From Saccharospirillum sp040881935 (GTDB taxonomy: Bacteria > Pseudomonadota > Gammaproteobacteria > Pseudomonadales > Natronospirillaceae), in NCBI RefSeq assembly GCF_040881935.1, contig NZ_JBBECH010000082.1:1-64000 (forward strand): a stretch of DNA of 64,000 nt, in the 5' to 3' direction. The notes beneath the pieces were generated by a model that saw only the letters and a list, made by a program, of their open reading frames with translations, searched no databases and was not told the origin of the DNA. Below are positions 52,954-61,351 of the stretch, in pieces. Within the stretch, counting starts at the first letter, position 1. The number at the start of each line of letters is the position of its first letter. Position numbers and translations under genes: made by a program.

Positions 52954-53092
52954 GGAATTCGTATCAGCTACCGGTCATGCCTCTCCGGGGTCGGCGTGAA
53001 CCCGTCCATGGGGCCTAGATCGCAGCATCCCTGCTGCGAACTTCCCCGGAAAGGCACAACCGGTATCTGATACTTAACTCGATGCGAATTCC
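52954..53092. repeat. Compound palindromic element, copy 3
   Basis: Arms of 30 bases (52961-52990 and 53044-53073) start GTATCAG and pair with four mismatches. Short outer arms GGAATTCG / CGAATTCC (52954-52961 and 53085-53092) extend them. The core has GTCGGCGT, CCATGGGGCCTAGA and a hairpin CGCAGCA / TGCTGCG. It lies between divergent genes (MATE and epmC), so at this site it cannot be only a terminator. I see no other feature in this 310-base gap. Confidence 0.85.
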
Positions 53093-53231
53093 GAAATTCG
53101 GGAGTTTCAAAGGCGCGATAGTATGCGCACTTTTGGGGCGTTTCGCCATCCAGTGTCGGTTTGGCCATGCCTGACTTGCGTAGTGTTTCGCAAACAGTAA
53201 ACTGCCCGGCGAACGATTCGAAGGCGAATTC

Positions 53232-53834
53232 ATGCAGGCAGTTTCAACTCCATTCAACCTTAGCGTTGCCAGTGACTTGGGCATCTTGCCGATTGCTCAA
53301 TGGGAGGCTGGCGTGACGGACCTGCTCGATTGTCTGAACCCCTGGTTGGAGCAGGGCTGGCAAACTCAGCTGGTGGCCGGTTCCGGCGAGCCAGTCTACT
53401 TGCCTGCGGCTGTGTCTGGCGGTCTTCACCAAATCGTCTTCGCCCACGGCTACTTCAACAGTGCTCTGCATGAGGCCGCCCACTGGTGCCTGGCCGGTGC
53501 CCGGCGGCGGCGGCGGGAAGATTATGGCTATTGGTACTGTCCGGACGGGCGCGATGCCGGGCAGCAGGCGGCGTTTGAGCAGGTTGAGGTAAAGCCCCAG
53601 GCCATCGAATGGTGGCTGGCCTCGGCGACCGGCCGACCGTTCCGCACCAGTACCGATAACCTGAACGGTACCCCGACCGATAATCGTCCTTTTCGACGGG
53701 CCGTGCAGCTGCAAGCCCAGCGCTACCTGGCCGACGCTTTGCCACAGCGGGCGCAAGTGGCCGTACAACGACTGTGCGAGCAGTTCAACCGGCCCTGGCC
53801 CGATGCTCGCTGTTTCACCGAGCTTCCTCGATAG
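53232..53834 (+). CDS. epmC: Elongation factor P hydroxylase EpmC
   Basis: The 200-residue protein hydroxylates the beta-lysylated residue of elongation factor P. It matches E. coli YfcM in the segments IVFAHGYFNSALHEAAHWCLAG (HExxH at 80-84) and GYWYCPDGRDAGQQAAFEQVEVKPQAIEW. The partners epmA and epmB must lie outside this window. Confidence 0.93.
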   Translation: MQAVSTPFNLSVASDLGILPIAQWEAGVTDLLDCLNPWLEQGWQTQLVAGSGEPVYLPAAVSGGLHQIVFAHGYFNSALHEAAHWCLAGARRRRREDYGYWYCPDGRDAGQQAAFEQVEVKPQAIEWWLASATGRPFRTSTDNLNGTPTDNRPFRRAVQLQAQRYLADALPQRAQVAVQRLCEQFNRPWPDARCFTELPR

Positions 53835-53918
53835 CTTCCTACCAATCTATGACTGGACGGGCGAGCGATGTGTCGCTTATTGTCGGATGATTCTGAATAC
53901 AAGGCAGAGGAAGAGTGC

Positions 53919-54809
53919 ATGGCTTCAATTCAGCGCGTTAGCTTTTTGGGCTTGGGAGTGATGGGGTTTCCCATGGCCGGGCATTTGCAGCAGGCCGGGT
54001 TTGAGGTGTGTGTCTACAACCGTACCGCCAGTAAGGCGGCTAAATGGGTAGAGGCTTACGGTGGTAGCGAGGCTGACACACCGGCCGGGGCTGCTCAGGA
54101 CGTCGATGCAATTCTGGTGTGTGTCGGTAATGACGACGATGTGCGTTCCATCTTGCTGGGAGAGGGCGGGGCTCTGGCCCACGCCCGGCCAGGCACATTG
54201 ATTATCGATCACACCACCACCTCGGCCGACCTGGCGCGTGAACTGGATGCCGCCTGTCGCGAGAAGGGTCTGTCTTTTATCGACGCACCGGTGTCGGGCG
54301 GGCAGGCGGGGGCCGAAAATGCCCAGCTGAGCATCATGTGCGGTGGCGAACCTGAGGCTTTTGAGAGCGCTCAGCCTTTGTTTGACGCCATTGGCAAGCA
54401 ATCCCGTCTGCTCGGGCCCGCAGGCAGCGGCCAGCTGTGTAAAATGGTCAATCAGGTGTGCATTGCCGGTATTTTGCAGGGCCTGGCCGAAGGCATTAGC
54501 CTGGCCAAAGCGGCTGGTTTGAACATTGAGGATGTCCAGCAGGTATTGGGCGGTGGCGCGGCCCAAAGCTGGCAACTGAACAACCGGGCCCTGACCATGG
54601 CGGAAGACACGTTCGATTTCGGCTTCGCCATCGACTGGATGCGCAAAGACCTGAACTATGCCCTGGCCGAAGCCAGCCGACTGGGCCTTGAACTGCCGGT
54701 GGCGACCGAAGTTAATGGTTACTACCGGGAATTGCAGGATGCCGGCATGAACCGCTGTGATACCTCGGTCCTGATTCGCCGCTTGGCGCCGGAATGGCCC
54801 GGAAAATAA
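53919..54809 (+). CDS. Beta-hydroxyacid dehydrogenase family oxidoreductase
   Basis: The protein of about 296 residues belongs to the 3-hydroxyisobutyrate / tartronate-semialdehyde reductase family. It has the NAD(P) motif GLGVMGFPMAGHL, the substrate loop DAPVSGGQAGAENAQL and the catalytic Lys in GSGQLCKMVNQV. I chose ATG 53919 with GAGGAAGA upstream rather than the longer frame from 53868. The exact substrate is unknown. Confidence 0.88.
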   Translation: MASIQRVSFLGLGVMGFPMAGHLQQAGFEVCVYNRTASKAAKWVEAYGGSEADTPAGAAQDVDAILVCVGNDDDVRSILLGEGGALAHARPGTLIIDHTTTSADLARELDAACREKGLSFIDAPVSGGQAGAENAQLSIMCGGEPEAFESAQPLFDAIGKQSRLLGPAGSGQLCKMVNQVCIAGILQGLAEGISLAKAAGLNIEDVQQVLGGGAAQSWQLNNRALTMAEDTFDFGFAIDWMRKDLNYALAEASRLGLELPVATEVNGYYRELQDAGMNRCDTSVLIRRLAPEWPGK

Positions 54810-54893
54810 CCGGCTCGTTTGCCTTTTTAACCGTTGCTTCCTTTGGCGGGGGTCGATCGTGTTGAAAAGGTCGAGAGTGCGTAAAAAGTGCGC

Positions 54894-55080
54894 TACAATC
54901 GGCACCGCTTGCGCAGACGCGGGAGTAGCGCCCAGTCTAAAATCGGCGCTGCGGGCCCAGCCCCTGCTCCCGGTACGGTGATTGACTGGCTTATGAAGCC
55001 CGGCCCGAGCCCGGTGGCAAACCCGAAAAACGAGCGCAAGTGTGTTGACAATAAACGGGCTTATGGCCCTTGTTGTGTTC
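54894..55080 (+). ncRNA. Candidate structured leader or small RNA upstream of rhlB
   Basis: The 461-base gap before rhlB holds no gene but strong secondary structure. A -10-like TACAAT (54894-54899) is followed by a closing helix (54907-54914 with 55034-55041, seven pairs plus one G-U). Inside lies a 9-bp helix (CGGGAGTAG 54920-54928 with CTGCTCCCG 54964-54972), AGCGCC/GGCGCT (54927/54945) and GGCTT-ATG-AAGCC (54988-55000). A weak GGGC/GCCC hairpin with a T-rich tail follows (55057-55080). I match it to no known RNA class. Confidence 0.45.
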
Positions 55081-55270
55081 TTTAGTAAGGCATTACCGCC
55101 GAAGCCCGCCACCCCCCGATGTGTTACAACCGGGTGGCCTTCGGACAACGAAGGGTAACGACCCATATTGCCGGTCCTGACAGGACGGACGGGTCAGTTG
55201 CCGTAAAACCAACAGGTACCCAGCCGGTGAATCGCTGAGTGCCTCCAACTATATTGGTCTGTGTGAATCT

Positions 55271-56740
55271 GTGACAAGTCAAGCTAGAAAACCTCGTAAA
55301 CCCCGTTGGCACATTTCTCAATTCAAAGTTCCCGAAGAACCCGGCAAAGTTCGTTTTCACGATCTGTTTTTGCCCATCGCTCTGATGCGCGCCATCCATG
55401 AAATGAACTACCAGTATTGCAGCCCCATCCAGGCGATGACGCTGCCTTATACGCTGGCAGGGCACGACTGCATTGGCAAGGCGCAAACCGGTACTGGTAA
55501 AACGGCGGCCTTCCTGATCACCGTTATTACCGACCTGATGGAGCATCGTTTGCCGGAGCAGTACGCCGGTGAACCCCGCGCCCTGATTCTCGCCCCGACA
55601 CGTGAGCTGGCGCTGCAAATTGCCGACGATGCCAAAGCCCTGACCAAGCACAGCCGCCTGAAAGTGGCCGCTCTGGTCGGCGGTATGGATATGGACAAGC
55701 AGCGCAAGCAGCTGGAAGAGAGCCGACTCGACATACTGGTCGCCACGCCGGGTCGTCTGATCGACTTTATGAATCGCAAGCAGGTGTTCTTGGATCAGGT
55801 TGAAACCCTGGTGATCGATGAAGCCGACCGCATGCTCGACATGGGCTTCATTCCAGACATCAAAACCATTGTTCGGGCGACGCCGAAAACCGAAGAGCGT
55901 CAGACGCTGCTGTTCTCGGCCACCTTCTCCTACGACATCCTTAATCTGGCCGAACGCTGGACGCAGGAGCCAGTACGGGTTGAAGTGGAACCGACAATAA
56001 AAACCGCCGAAGACGTTGAGCAACATGTCTATCTGGTGACGACGGCTGAAAAATACCCGCTGTTGCGTCACGTGCTGCGTCAGCCGAATGCCGACCGGGT
56101 GATGGTGTTCGCCAACCGCCGCGACATCGTTCGGGACCTGAGCGAGCGCCTCGGCAAAGACGGCATTCAATGCGAAGTGCTGTCGGGCGAAGTGCCCCAG
56201 GCCAAGCGCATCAAAACGCTCGACAACTTCAAGGAAGGCAAGGTACCCGTGCTGGTCGCGACCGATGTCGCTGGCCGCGGCATTCATGTTGAAGGCGTAT
56301 CGCACGTCGTCAACTACACCTTGCCGGAAGATGCCGAAGACTACGTGCACCGCATTGGCCGTACCGGTCGTGCTGGCGCCAAGGGTGTCTCCATCAGCTT
56401 CGCCTGTGAAGACGATTCCTTCCAGATACCTGCGATTGAAGACTACATCAAGCGCAAGATCGAGCTGGAACAGCCACCGGTAGAGTGGCTGGCTGAAATT
56501 GGTGAGACCACCCCGCTGTCAAAAGCCGAAGAAGACGCGAAACAGGGTGCTGATGCGGAGCAAGGCACTGACGTAACACAAGGAAAAGACGCGGAACAGG
56601 TTAACGACGTAGAACATGAAAAAGACGTTGAAACCGGTGCCAGTGCCGAGTCGCAAGAGACTGTGAACTCTGAATCCGATGATGCCGATCCGGTTGAAGC
56701 GGACGATGATCGGGGTAACCGTAAAGACGGTTCTGTTTAA
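55271..56740 (+). CDS. rhlB: ATP-dependent RNA helicase RhlB, acidic tail
   Basis: The 489-residue DEAD-box helicase unwinds RNA, in E. coli as part of the degradosome. Motifs in order are the Q motif region (CSPIQAMTLP), AQTGTGKTAAF, PTRELALQ, TPGRLIDF, DEAD with RMLDMGF, SATF, ATDVAGRGIH and HRIGRTGRAG. Translation starts at GTG 55271. The last ~85 residues form a degenerate acidic repeat (DAKQGADAEQGTDVTQGKD) that E. coli RhlB lacks. pdxB follows without spacing. Confidence 0.95.
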   Translation: MTSQARKPRKPRWHISQFKVPEEPGKVRFHDLFLPIALMRAIHEMNYQYCSPIQAMTLPYTLAGHDCIGKAQTGTGKTAAFLITVITDLMEHRLPEQYAGEPRALILAPTRELALQIADDAKALTKHSRLKVAALVGGMDMDKQRKQLEESRLDILVATPGRLIDFMNRKQVFLDQVETLVIDEADRMLDMGFIPDIKTIVRATPKTEERQTLLFSATFSYDILNLAERWTQEPVRVEVEPTIKTAEDVEQHVYLVTTAEKYPLLRHVLRQPNADRVMVFANRRDIVRDLSERLGKDGIQCEVLSGEVPQAKRIKTLDNFKEGKVPVLVATDVAGRGIHVEGVSHVVNYTLPEDAEDYVHRIGRTGRAGAKGVSISFACEDDSFQIPAIEDYIKRKIELEQPPVEWLAEIGETTPLSKAEEDAKQGADAEQGTDVTQGKDAEQVNDVEHEKDVETGASAESQETVNSESDDADPVEADDDRGNRKDGSV

Positions 56741-57898
56741 ATGCCCAATGCACAACCGGGGCTGCGCATCGTCGCTGACGAGAACATGCCCCATGTCGAG
56801 CCCTGGTTCTCAGGGCTCGCGGCTTTTCTGACCCGGCTGCCGGGTCGCTCTCTTTCCCGATCCGATCTTATCAACGCTGACGTTCTGCTGGTGCGTTCCG
56901 TCACCACGGTTAACGCCGAGCTACTCGAGGGTACGCCTGTGCGGTTCGTGGGCAGTGCCACCATCGGTACCGATCATATCGATCAGGACTTTCTGGCGGA
57001 GCAGGGTATTGCCTTTCACCATGCGCCTGGCTGCAACGCTCAGTCCGTTGTCGATTGGGTGCTGTCTGTGTTTTCCCGTCTGCATCTGGATCTGGAGTTA
57101 CCCTGGTGGCAACAGACCATTGGTGTGGTGGGTGCAGGCAACGTCGGTGGCAAGCTGGTTGAGCGCTTGCAAACCCTGGGCGTTCGCACTCTGGTGTGTG
57201 ATCCACCCAAAGCTGAGCAAAGCGGGCAGGGCGGCTTTGTTGATTTACGCACCTTGCTTTTGGCCTCTGACATCGTTTGCATGCACGCGCCGCTAACCAG
57301 AGAAGGCGAGCACGCGACAGAAGGCATGATCGGTGAGGAGCAACTTGCCTGGCTAAAATCAGGTGCCTGGCTGATCAACGCCGGTCGTGGCCCTGTGATC
57401 CAGGAAGCCCCCCTGCAAGCAATGCTTGATGCCGAAAAGATAAAGGCAGTGCTCGACGTATGGCCAGACGAACCCCGGGTAAGTGAAGCCTTGCTCAATG
57501 CGGTTTATCAAGCCAGCCCACATGTGGCTGGCTACAGCCAGGAAGGCAAATGGACAGGTACGCGGATGTTGGCAGAGGCACTGTATCAGTGGGCAAACCA
57601 GCCTTTACCGCCGGGGCCGGACTTGCCTGAAGGCCCCATGCTCGACGCCCACTTTTTCGACGCCGACACCCCGGAACAATTGGGCAGTGAGCTGATTCAG
57701 GCCCTGCACGACCCGGCCCGTGACACTGTCGCGATGCGCTACGCTCTGGATAACGGCATCGTTCAGCCCGCCGTCTTCGACAGTCTGCGCAAACATTACC
57801 CGAAACGCCGGGAGCTGGCGGCGGCCAGGTTGGTGAATGTGCCTGAGGAATCACGGGACTGGCTCAGCAAACTGGGGTTTTGCGCTTTAGATTGCTGA
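56741..57898 (+). CDS. pdxB: Erythronate-4-phosphate dehydrogenase PdxB
   Basis: The 385-residue NAD-dependent enzyme acts in pyridoxal-phosphate synthesis. It begins LRIVADENMPHVEPWFSGLA and has FVGSATIGTDHID and the Rossmann motif GVVGAGNVGGKLVERL. The active His lies in SPHVAGYSQEGK. The C-terminal PdxB dimerisation domain is present. Its ATG directly follows the rhlB stop, implying coupling. Confidence 0.96.
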   Translation: MPNAQPGLRIVADENMPHVEPWFSGLAAFLTRLPGRSLSRSDLINADVLLVRSVTTVNAELLEGTPVRFVGSATIGTDHIDQDFLAEQGIAFHHAPGCNAQSVVDWVLSVFSRLHLDLELPWWQQTIGVVGAGNVGGKLVERLQTLGVRTLVCDPPKAEQSGQGGFVDLRTLLLASDIVCMHAPLTREGEHATEGMIGEEQLAWLKSGAWLINAGRGPVIQEAPLQAMLDAEKIKAVLDVWPDEPRVSEALLNAVYQASPHVAGYSQEGKWTGTRMLAEALYQWANQPLPPGPDLPEGPMLDAHFFDADTPEQLGSELIQALHDPARDTVAMRYALDNGIVQPAVFDSLRKHYPKRRELAAARLVNVPEESRDWLSKLGFCALDC

Positions 57899-57920
57899 CC
57901 CGCCTCCACAGTCGATTCAT

Positions 57921-57943
57921 GCTAAGTCCGACAGACTCCTAGC
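57921..57943. repeat. Small palindromic repeat, copy A
   Basis: GCTAAGTC-CGACA-GACTCCTAGC is a palindrome with a two-base deletion in its left arm compared with the copy at 60658. It lies in the 74-base gap between pdxB and the convergent EamA gene, so it may act as a terminator. Confidence 0.6.
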
Positions 57944-57972
57944 CCAGCATAGAGAGTTCCAGTTCACTAGCG

Positions 57973-58878
57973 TCAGCCAGGCTGTTTAACCGCCAGTGCT
58001 ACCCCCACCACAGCGACCGCAATGCCGGTCAGGGCCACGAGACCCAGGCTTTCACCGAACAGTATCCAGGCTTCTATCGCGGTGACCGGTGGTACCAGAT
58101 AAAACAGGCTGGCTACACGGGATGCGGCGCCACGGCGGATCAGGGTCATCAGCAGCAGAATGGCAGCGATCGATAGACCGAAAATCAACCAGAGTAACGC
58201 CAGGGTGAAGGTTGGCGTCCAGTCGATGACTCGCGTCTCGAACAGCCAGGCGCCGAGTCCGAGTATCAGGCAGGCTCCCAGATATTGTATGAAGGTACCG
58301 GTCACCAGAGGCATGCCGGTGCAGTAGCGTTTCTGATAAAGCGTACCGACGGAAATGCCCAGAAGAGCGGAAAACGCGCTCAGTATGGCGACCCAGCCAA
58401 AACCGACAAACAGCTGGCCTGGGTTGTTAATATCCAATTGCTCGGACATTACCAGAACAATGCCGGCAAGCCCCAGGAGTATGCCCAGCCATTGCCGGCC
58501 GTTGATGGTTTCACTCAACCAGAAACGCGCCAGTATTGCGGTTACCAGTGGCTGTAACCCGACGATCAAAGCCGTTACCCCAGCTGGCATGCCAAGACCG
58601 ATGGCGGTAAACACGGCGCCCAGATACAACCCGTGCACCAACATACCGGCGATTCCAATATGCAGCCAGAGCCGAGGCTCCCGGGGCCAGCGTTCATTGA
58701 GAAATTGTATCAGTACAAACAGCACGGCCAACACACATACAAAGCGTACAAACAGGAAGGTGTAGGGCTCGGCATAGGGCAGGCCGTATTTGGCGCCGAT
58801 GAAGCCAGTGCTCCAGAGCAGGACAAAAAGGATGGGCGTAGCTTTTAGCCACAGACCGCGAGCCGTGTAAGACGTCAT
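57973..58878 (-). CDS. DMT superfamily transporter, EamA type
   Basis: The 301-residue protein has about ten spans in two EamA repeats. Segments such as TPILFVLLWSTGFIGAKYGLPYAEP and the second-half PPVTAIEAWILFGESLG are typical of RhtA/YdcZ-like metabolite exporters. The substrate is unknown. It is convergent with pdxB. Confidence 0.9.
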   Translation of the reverse strand: MTSYTARGLWLKATPILFVLLWSTGFIGAKYGLPYAEPYTFLFVRFVCVLAVLFVLIQFLNERWPREPRLWLHIGIAGMLVHGLYLGAVFTAIGLGMPAGVTALIVGLQPLVTAILARFWLSETINGRQWLGILLGLAGIVLVMSEQLDINNPGQLFVGFGWVAILSAFSALLGISVGTLYQKRYCTGMPLVTGTFIQYLGACLILGLGAWLFETRVIDWTPTFTLALLWLIFGLSIAAILLLMTLIRRGAASRVASLFYLVPPVTAIEAWILFGESLGLVALTGIAVAVVGVALAVKQPG

Positions 58879-58922
58879 TCAGTTTCCCGGTTCGCCAACC
58901 GCAAGGCTGGCATCAAAAGGAG

Positions 58923-59327
58923 TTATCGATTGGGCCGGTGCGCCATCAACAGCCGGCGCAGGATATCTTCGGTCATATCGGAGGAGCCTTCCTGCAACGC
59001 AATGCGCAATTCGTCGATGCGGGAAACGCCGCCCTCGACGGGGTCGATCTGGCTGAGCAGGCGAAACCCATCGAGCGTCAGTACGCAGTGGTTTATCGCC
59101 AGCGATCGCTCGTGATCACTGTAGCGCATCAGGCCTTCCTCGGTCAGCCACAGCACGGTATTGAAGCAGGCCATGTGACGGTCGCTGTGCAGGCCGTATT
59201 CGTCGGGCGTATCCGGGCCGCTAATGTCTTCAATGTAAACCGACACCCGGCGCGGAAAATGGCGGTACAGGGTCACCAGTATGCGCGCCATGTCGTTGTA
59301 GAATTCCGTGATGTGAATATCCAGCAT
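58923..59327 (-). CDS. Small conserved-looking protein of unknown function
   Basis: I do not recognise this protein of about 134 residues. It is soluble and mixed in character (MLDIHITEFYNDMARILVTLYRHFPRR at the start). It contains a Glu/Asp-rich middle and ends in a helical SSDMTEDILRRLLMAH tail. I chose ATG 59327, which has GAGGG upstream, over the longer frame from 59405. It lies between the EamA gene (45 bases) and alaA (43 bases) on the same strand. Confidence 0.75.
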   Translation of the reverse strand: MLDIHITEFYNDMARILVTLYRHFPRRVSVYIEDISGPDTPDEYGLHSDRHMACFNTVLWLTEEGLMRYSDHERSLAINHCVLTLDGFRLLSQIDPVEGGVSRIDELRIALQEGSSDMTEDILRRLLMAHRPNR

Positions 59328-59370
59328 CGGATTCCCTCTGGCTTTGTTCAATAAAACCTGATGGTGCGAA

Positions 59371-60588
59371 TCAGGCCTGGGTATAGTGGCTGAAAAAGCG
59401 TTCAAGCCGGTTCATGGCATCGTTCAGTACTTCACGCGGTGGCAGAAACACCAGCCGGAAGTGGTCAACGTCTGGCCAGTTAAAGCCACGACCGTGCACC
59501 ACCAGCATTTTTTCCTGGCGCACCAGGTCCAGCACCAGCCGTTCATCGTCGGTTAGCTTGAATTTCTGCTTGTCCATTTTAACAAACATATAGAGTGCGC
59601 CTTTGGGCTGCACGCAGCTGAGGCCGGGAATGGCTTCGATGCGTTCATAACACAGGTCACGCTGATCGCGCATGCGCCCACCTGGGATGACCAGGTCGTT
59701 GATACTCTGATAACCGCCCAACGCCGTTTGTATTGCGTATTGGGCCGGAACATTGGCGCACAGCCGCATGCTGGCCAGCATGTTTAACCCCTCGATAAAG
59801 TCGACCGCCTTGTGTTTTGGACCACTGACGACAAGCCAGCCGGAGCGAAACCCGGCCAGCCGGTACGATTTGGACAGGCCATTGAAGGTCAGCGTCAGTA
59901 CATCCTGTGACAGGGCGGCGAGGCAGTGATGTTCGACGTCGTCGTACAGGATCTTGTCGTAGATCTCATCGGCCAGAATCACCAGGTTGTGTTGGCGCGC
60001 AATTTCCACGACATCGAGCAGCAGCTGTTTGGAGTAGACCGCGCCAGTCGGATTGTTCGGGTTGATCAGCACAATGGCCTTGGTGCGCTCGGTGATCTTG
60101 CTGCGGATGTCGTCCAGGTCTGGAAACCAGTTGGCGCCTTCGTCGCAGTGATAATGTACGGCTTTGCCGCCGGAAAGGGTGACAGCGCCGGTCCACAGCG
60201 GGTAGTCGGGTGCGGGTACCAGTACTTCATCGTCGGTATTGAGCAGGCCCATACAAGCCAGCTGGATCAGCTCGCTGACACCATTGCCCAGGTATATGTC
60301 GTCGATCTCAACACCCTGAACGTCGCGCTGCTGGTAGTATTGCATAACCGCCTTGCGCGCGGGGTAGAGACCTTTTGAATCGCTGTAGCCTTCGCCCTGC
60401 GGTAAATTGCGGATAACATCGGTAATAATTTCGTCCGGGGCGTCAAAACCGAAAGGTTTGGGGTTGCCAATGTTCAGCTTTAAAATACGGTGGCCTTCAT
60501 CCTCCATGCGCCGGGCTTCGTCGAGCACGGGCCCGCGAATGTCGTAAAACACATTGGCCAGCTTGTGAGATTTATGCAGCGTTTTCAT
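59371..60588 (-). CDS. alaA: Alanine-synthesising aminotransferase AlaA
   Basis: The 405-residue class I/II aminotransferase uses pyridoxal phosphate to make alanine from pyruvate and glutamate. It has the length of E. coli AlaA. Family segments are NVFYDIRGPVLDEARRMEDEGHRILKLNIGNP and INPNNPTGAVYS. The PLP Lys lies in TFNGLSKSYRLAGFRSGW. I chose ATG 60588, with AGGAG upstream. Confidence 0.94.
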   Translation of the reverse strand: MKTLHKSHKLANVFYDIRGPVLDEARRMEDEGHRILKLNIGNPKPFGFDAPDEIITDVIRNLPQGEGYSDSKGLYPARKAVMQYYQQRDVQGVEIDDIYLGNGVSELIQLACMGLLNTDDEVLVPAPDYPLWTGAVTLSGGKAVHYHCDEGANWFPDLDDIRSKITERTKAIVLINPNNPTGAVYSKQLLLDVVEIARQHNLVILADEIYDKILYDDVEHHCLAALSQDVLTLTFNGLSKSYRLAGFRSGWLVVSGPKHKAVDFIEGLNMLASMRLCANVPAQYAIQTALGGYQSINDLVIPGGRMRDQRDLCYERIEAIPGLSCVQPKGALYMFVKMDKQKFKLTDDERLVLDLVRQEKMLVVHGRGFNWPDVDHFRLVFLPPREVLNDAMNRLERFFSHYTQA

Positions 60589-60657
60589 GGCACTCCTGAG
60601 GATGCAACGGATCAAACCGGGGATAATGGCCGGAACATGATTGACAATCGATAATTA

Positions 60658-60681
60658 GGCTAGGAGTCCGACAGACTCCTG
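60658..60681. repeat. Small palindromic repeat, copy B
   Basis: AGGAGTC-CGACA-GACTCCT (60662-60680) is a perfect 7-bp stem extended on the left by GGCT. It repeats the motif at 57921 in the same orientation, 2.7 kb away. Here it lies between the divergent genes alaA and msrB. Confidence 0.6.
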
Positions 60682-60792
60682 GTGTATGTGGTTGTGGCTC
60701 TCTGGTGACTGTGCCAGCCTTGAGGGTCCAAACTACAACGTATTGGCGCTGAGTATAAGGCGACGCCAGACACTTTCCTATGGGAGACCCGC

Positions 60793-61188
60793 ATGACAGA
60801 CAAAATTGTGAAGACCGACGACCAGTGGCGTGCGGAACTGACGCCGGAACAGTACCAGATGACGCGTCACGCCGGAACCGAACGACCCTTCTCCGGGGCT
60901 TACTGGGATACCACGACGCCCGGGTTATATCGCTGCGTGTGCTGTGGTACCGAGCTGTTCCGTTCCGATACCAAATTTGACGCAGGCTGCGGCTGGCCGA
61001 GCTTTTATGAGTCCCTGAACCGGGACGCCATCATCGAGCGTGAAGACAGTACGCATGGCATGACCCGCATTGAGGTGCTCTGTGCCCAGTGTGAAGCCCA
61101 CCTCGGGCACGTGTTTCCGGATGGTCCGGCCCCAACCGGGTTGCGCTACTGCATTAATTCAGCCTCGCTAAATCTGGAAGAAGACTGA
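60793..61188 (+). CDS. msrB: Peptide-methionine (R)-S-oxide reductase MsrB
   Basis: The 131-residue enzyme repairs methionine-R-sulfoxide. Zinc is held by CVCC (48-51) and CAQC (97-100). The catalytic Cys is C120 in RYCINSASL, and GCGWPSFYE and HLGHVFPDGP are typical. A GGGAGA ribosome site lies just upstream. Confidence 0.97.
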   Translation: MTDKIVKTDDQWRAELTPEQYQMTRHAGTERPFSGAYWDTTTPGLYRCVCCGTELFRSDTKFDAGCGWPSFYESLNRDAIIEREDSTHGMTRIEVLCAQCEAHLGHVFPDGPAPTGLRYCINSASLNLEED

Positions 61189-61206
61189 GCCTCTGACTTA
61201 AAAATT

Positions 61207-61351
61207 TAAGTGGACTCACAGTTCGAGCGGCGGGTGCCGGTGGTGCCTCTGCGGGGGAGTCCGCAGCATGGATGGATTTACGCCGACCCCGCAGAGGCAC
61301 CACCGGTAGTCGACGCGTACCACGGCCACTGACCCCGGCAAGCCACTTAAT
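61207..61351. repeat. Compound palindromic element, copy 4 (inverted, short core)
   Basis: Perfect 20-base arms (61238-61257 and 61288-61307) start CCGGTGGTGCC. Outer TTAAGTGG / CCACTTAA arms lie at 61207-61214 and 61344-61351. The core runs in the opposite orientation to copies 1-3 and lacks the CCATGGGGCCTAGA hairpin, keeping only GTCGGCGT and a GCTGCGGAC segment. It fills much of the 404-base gap between msrB and betI. The AT-rich remainder holds only the candidate BetI site. Confidence 0.82.

Noticed and set aside
54894..55080. rhlB leader as RNase P RNA, tmRNA, SRP RNA or 6S RNA
   Set aside because: None of the conserved signature sequences of these RNAs is present in the region.
53925..55166. 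413-codon minus-strand frame across the oxidoreductase gene and the rhlB leader
   Set aside because: Most of it is a shadow of the plus-strand dehydrogenase. The rest covers the structured leader, and no family features are seen.
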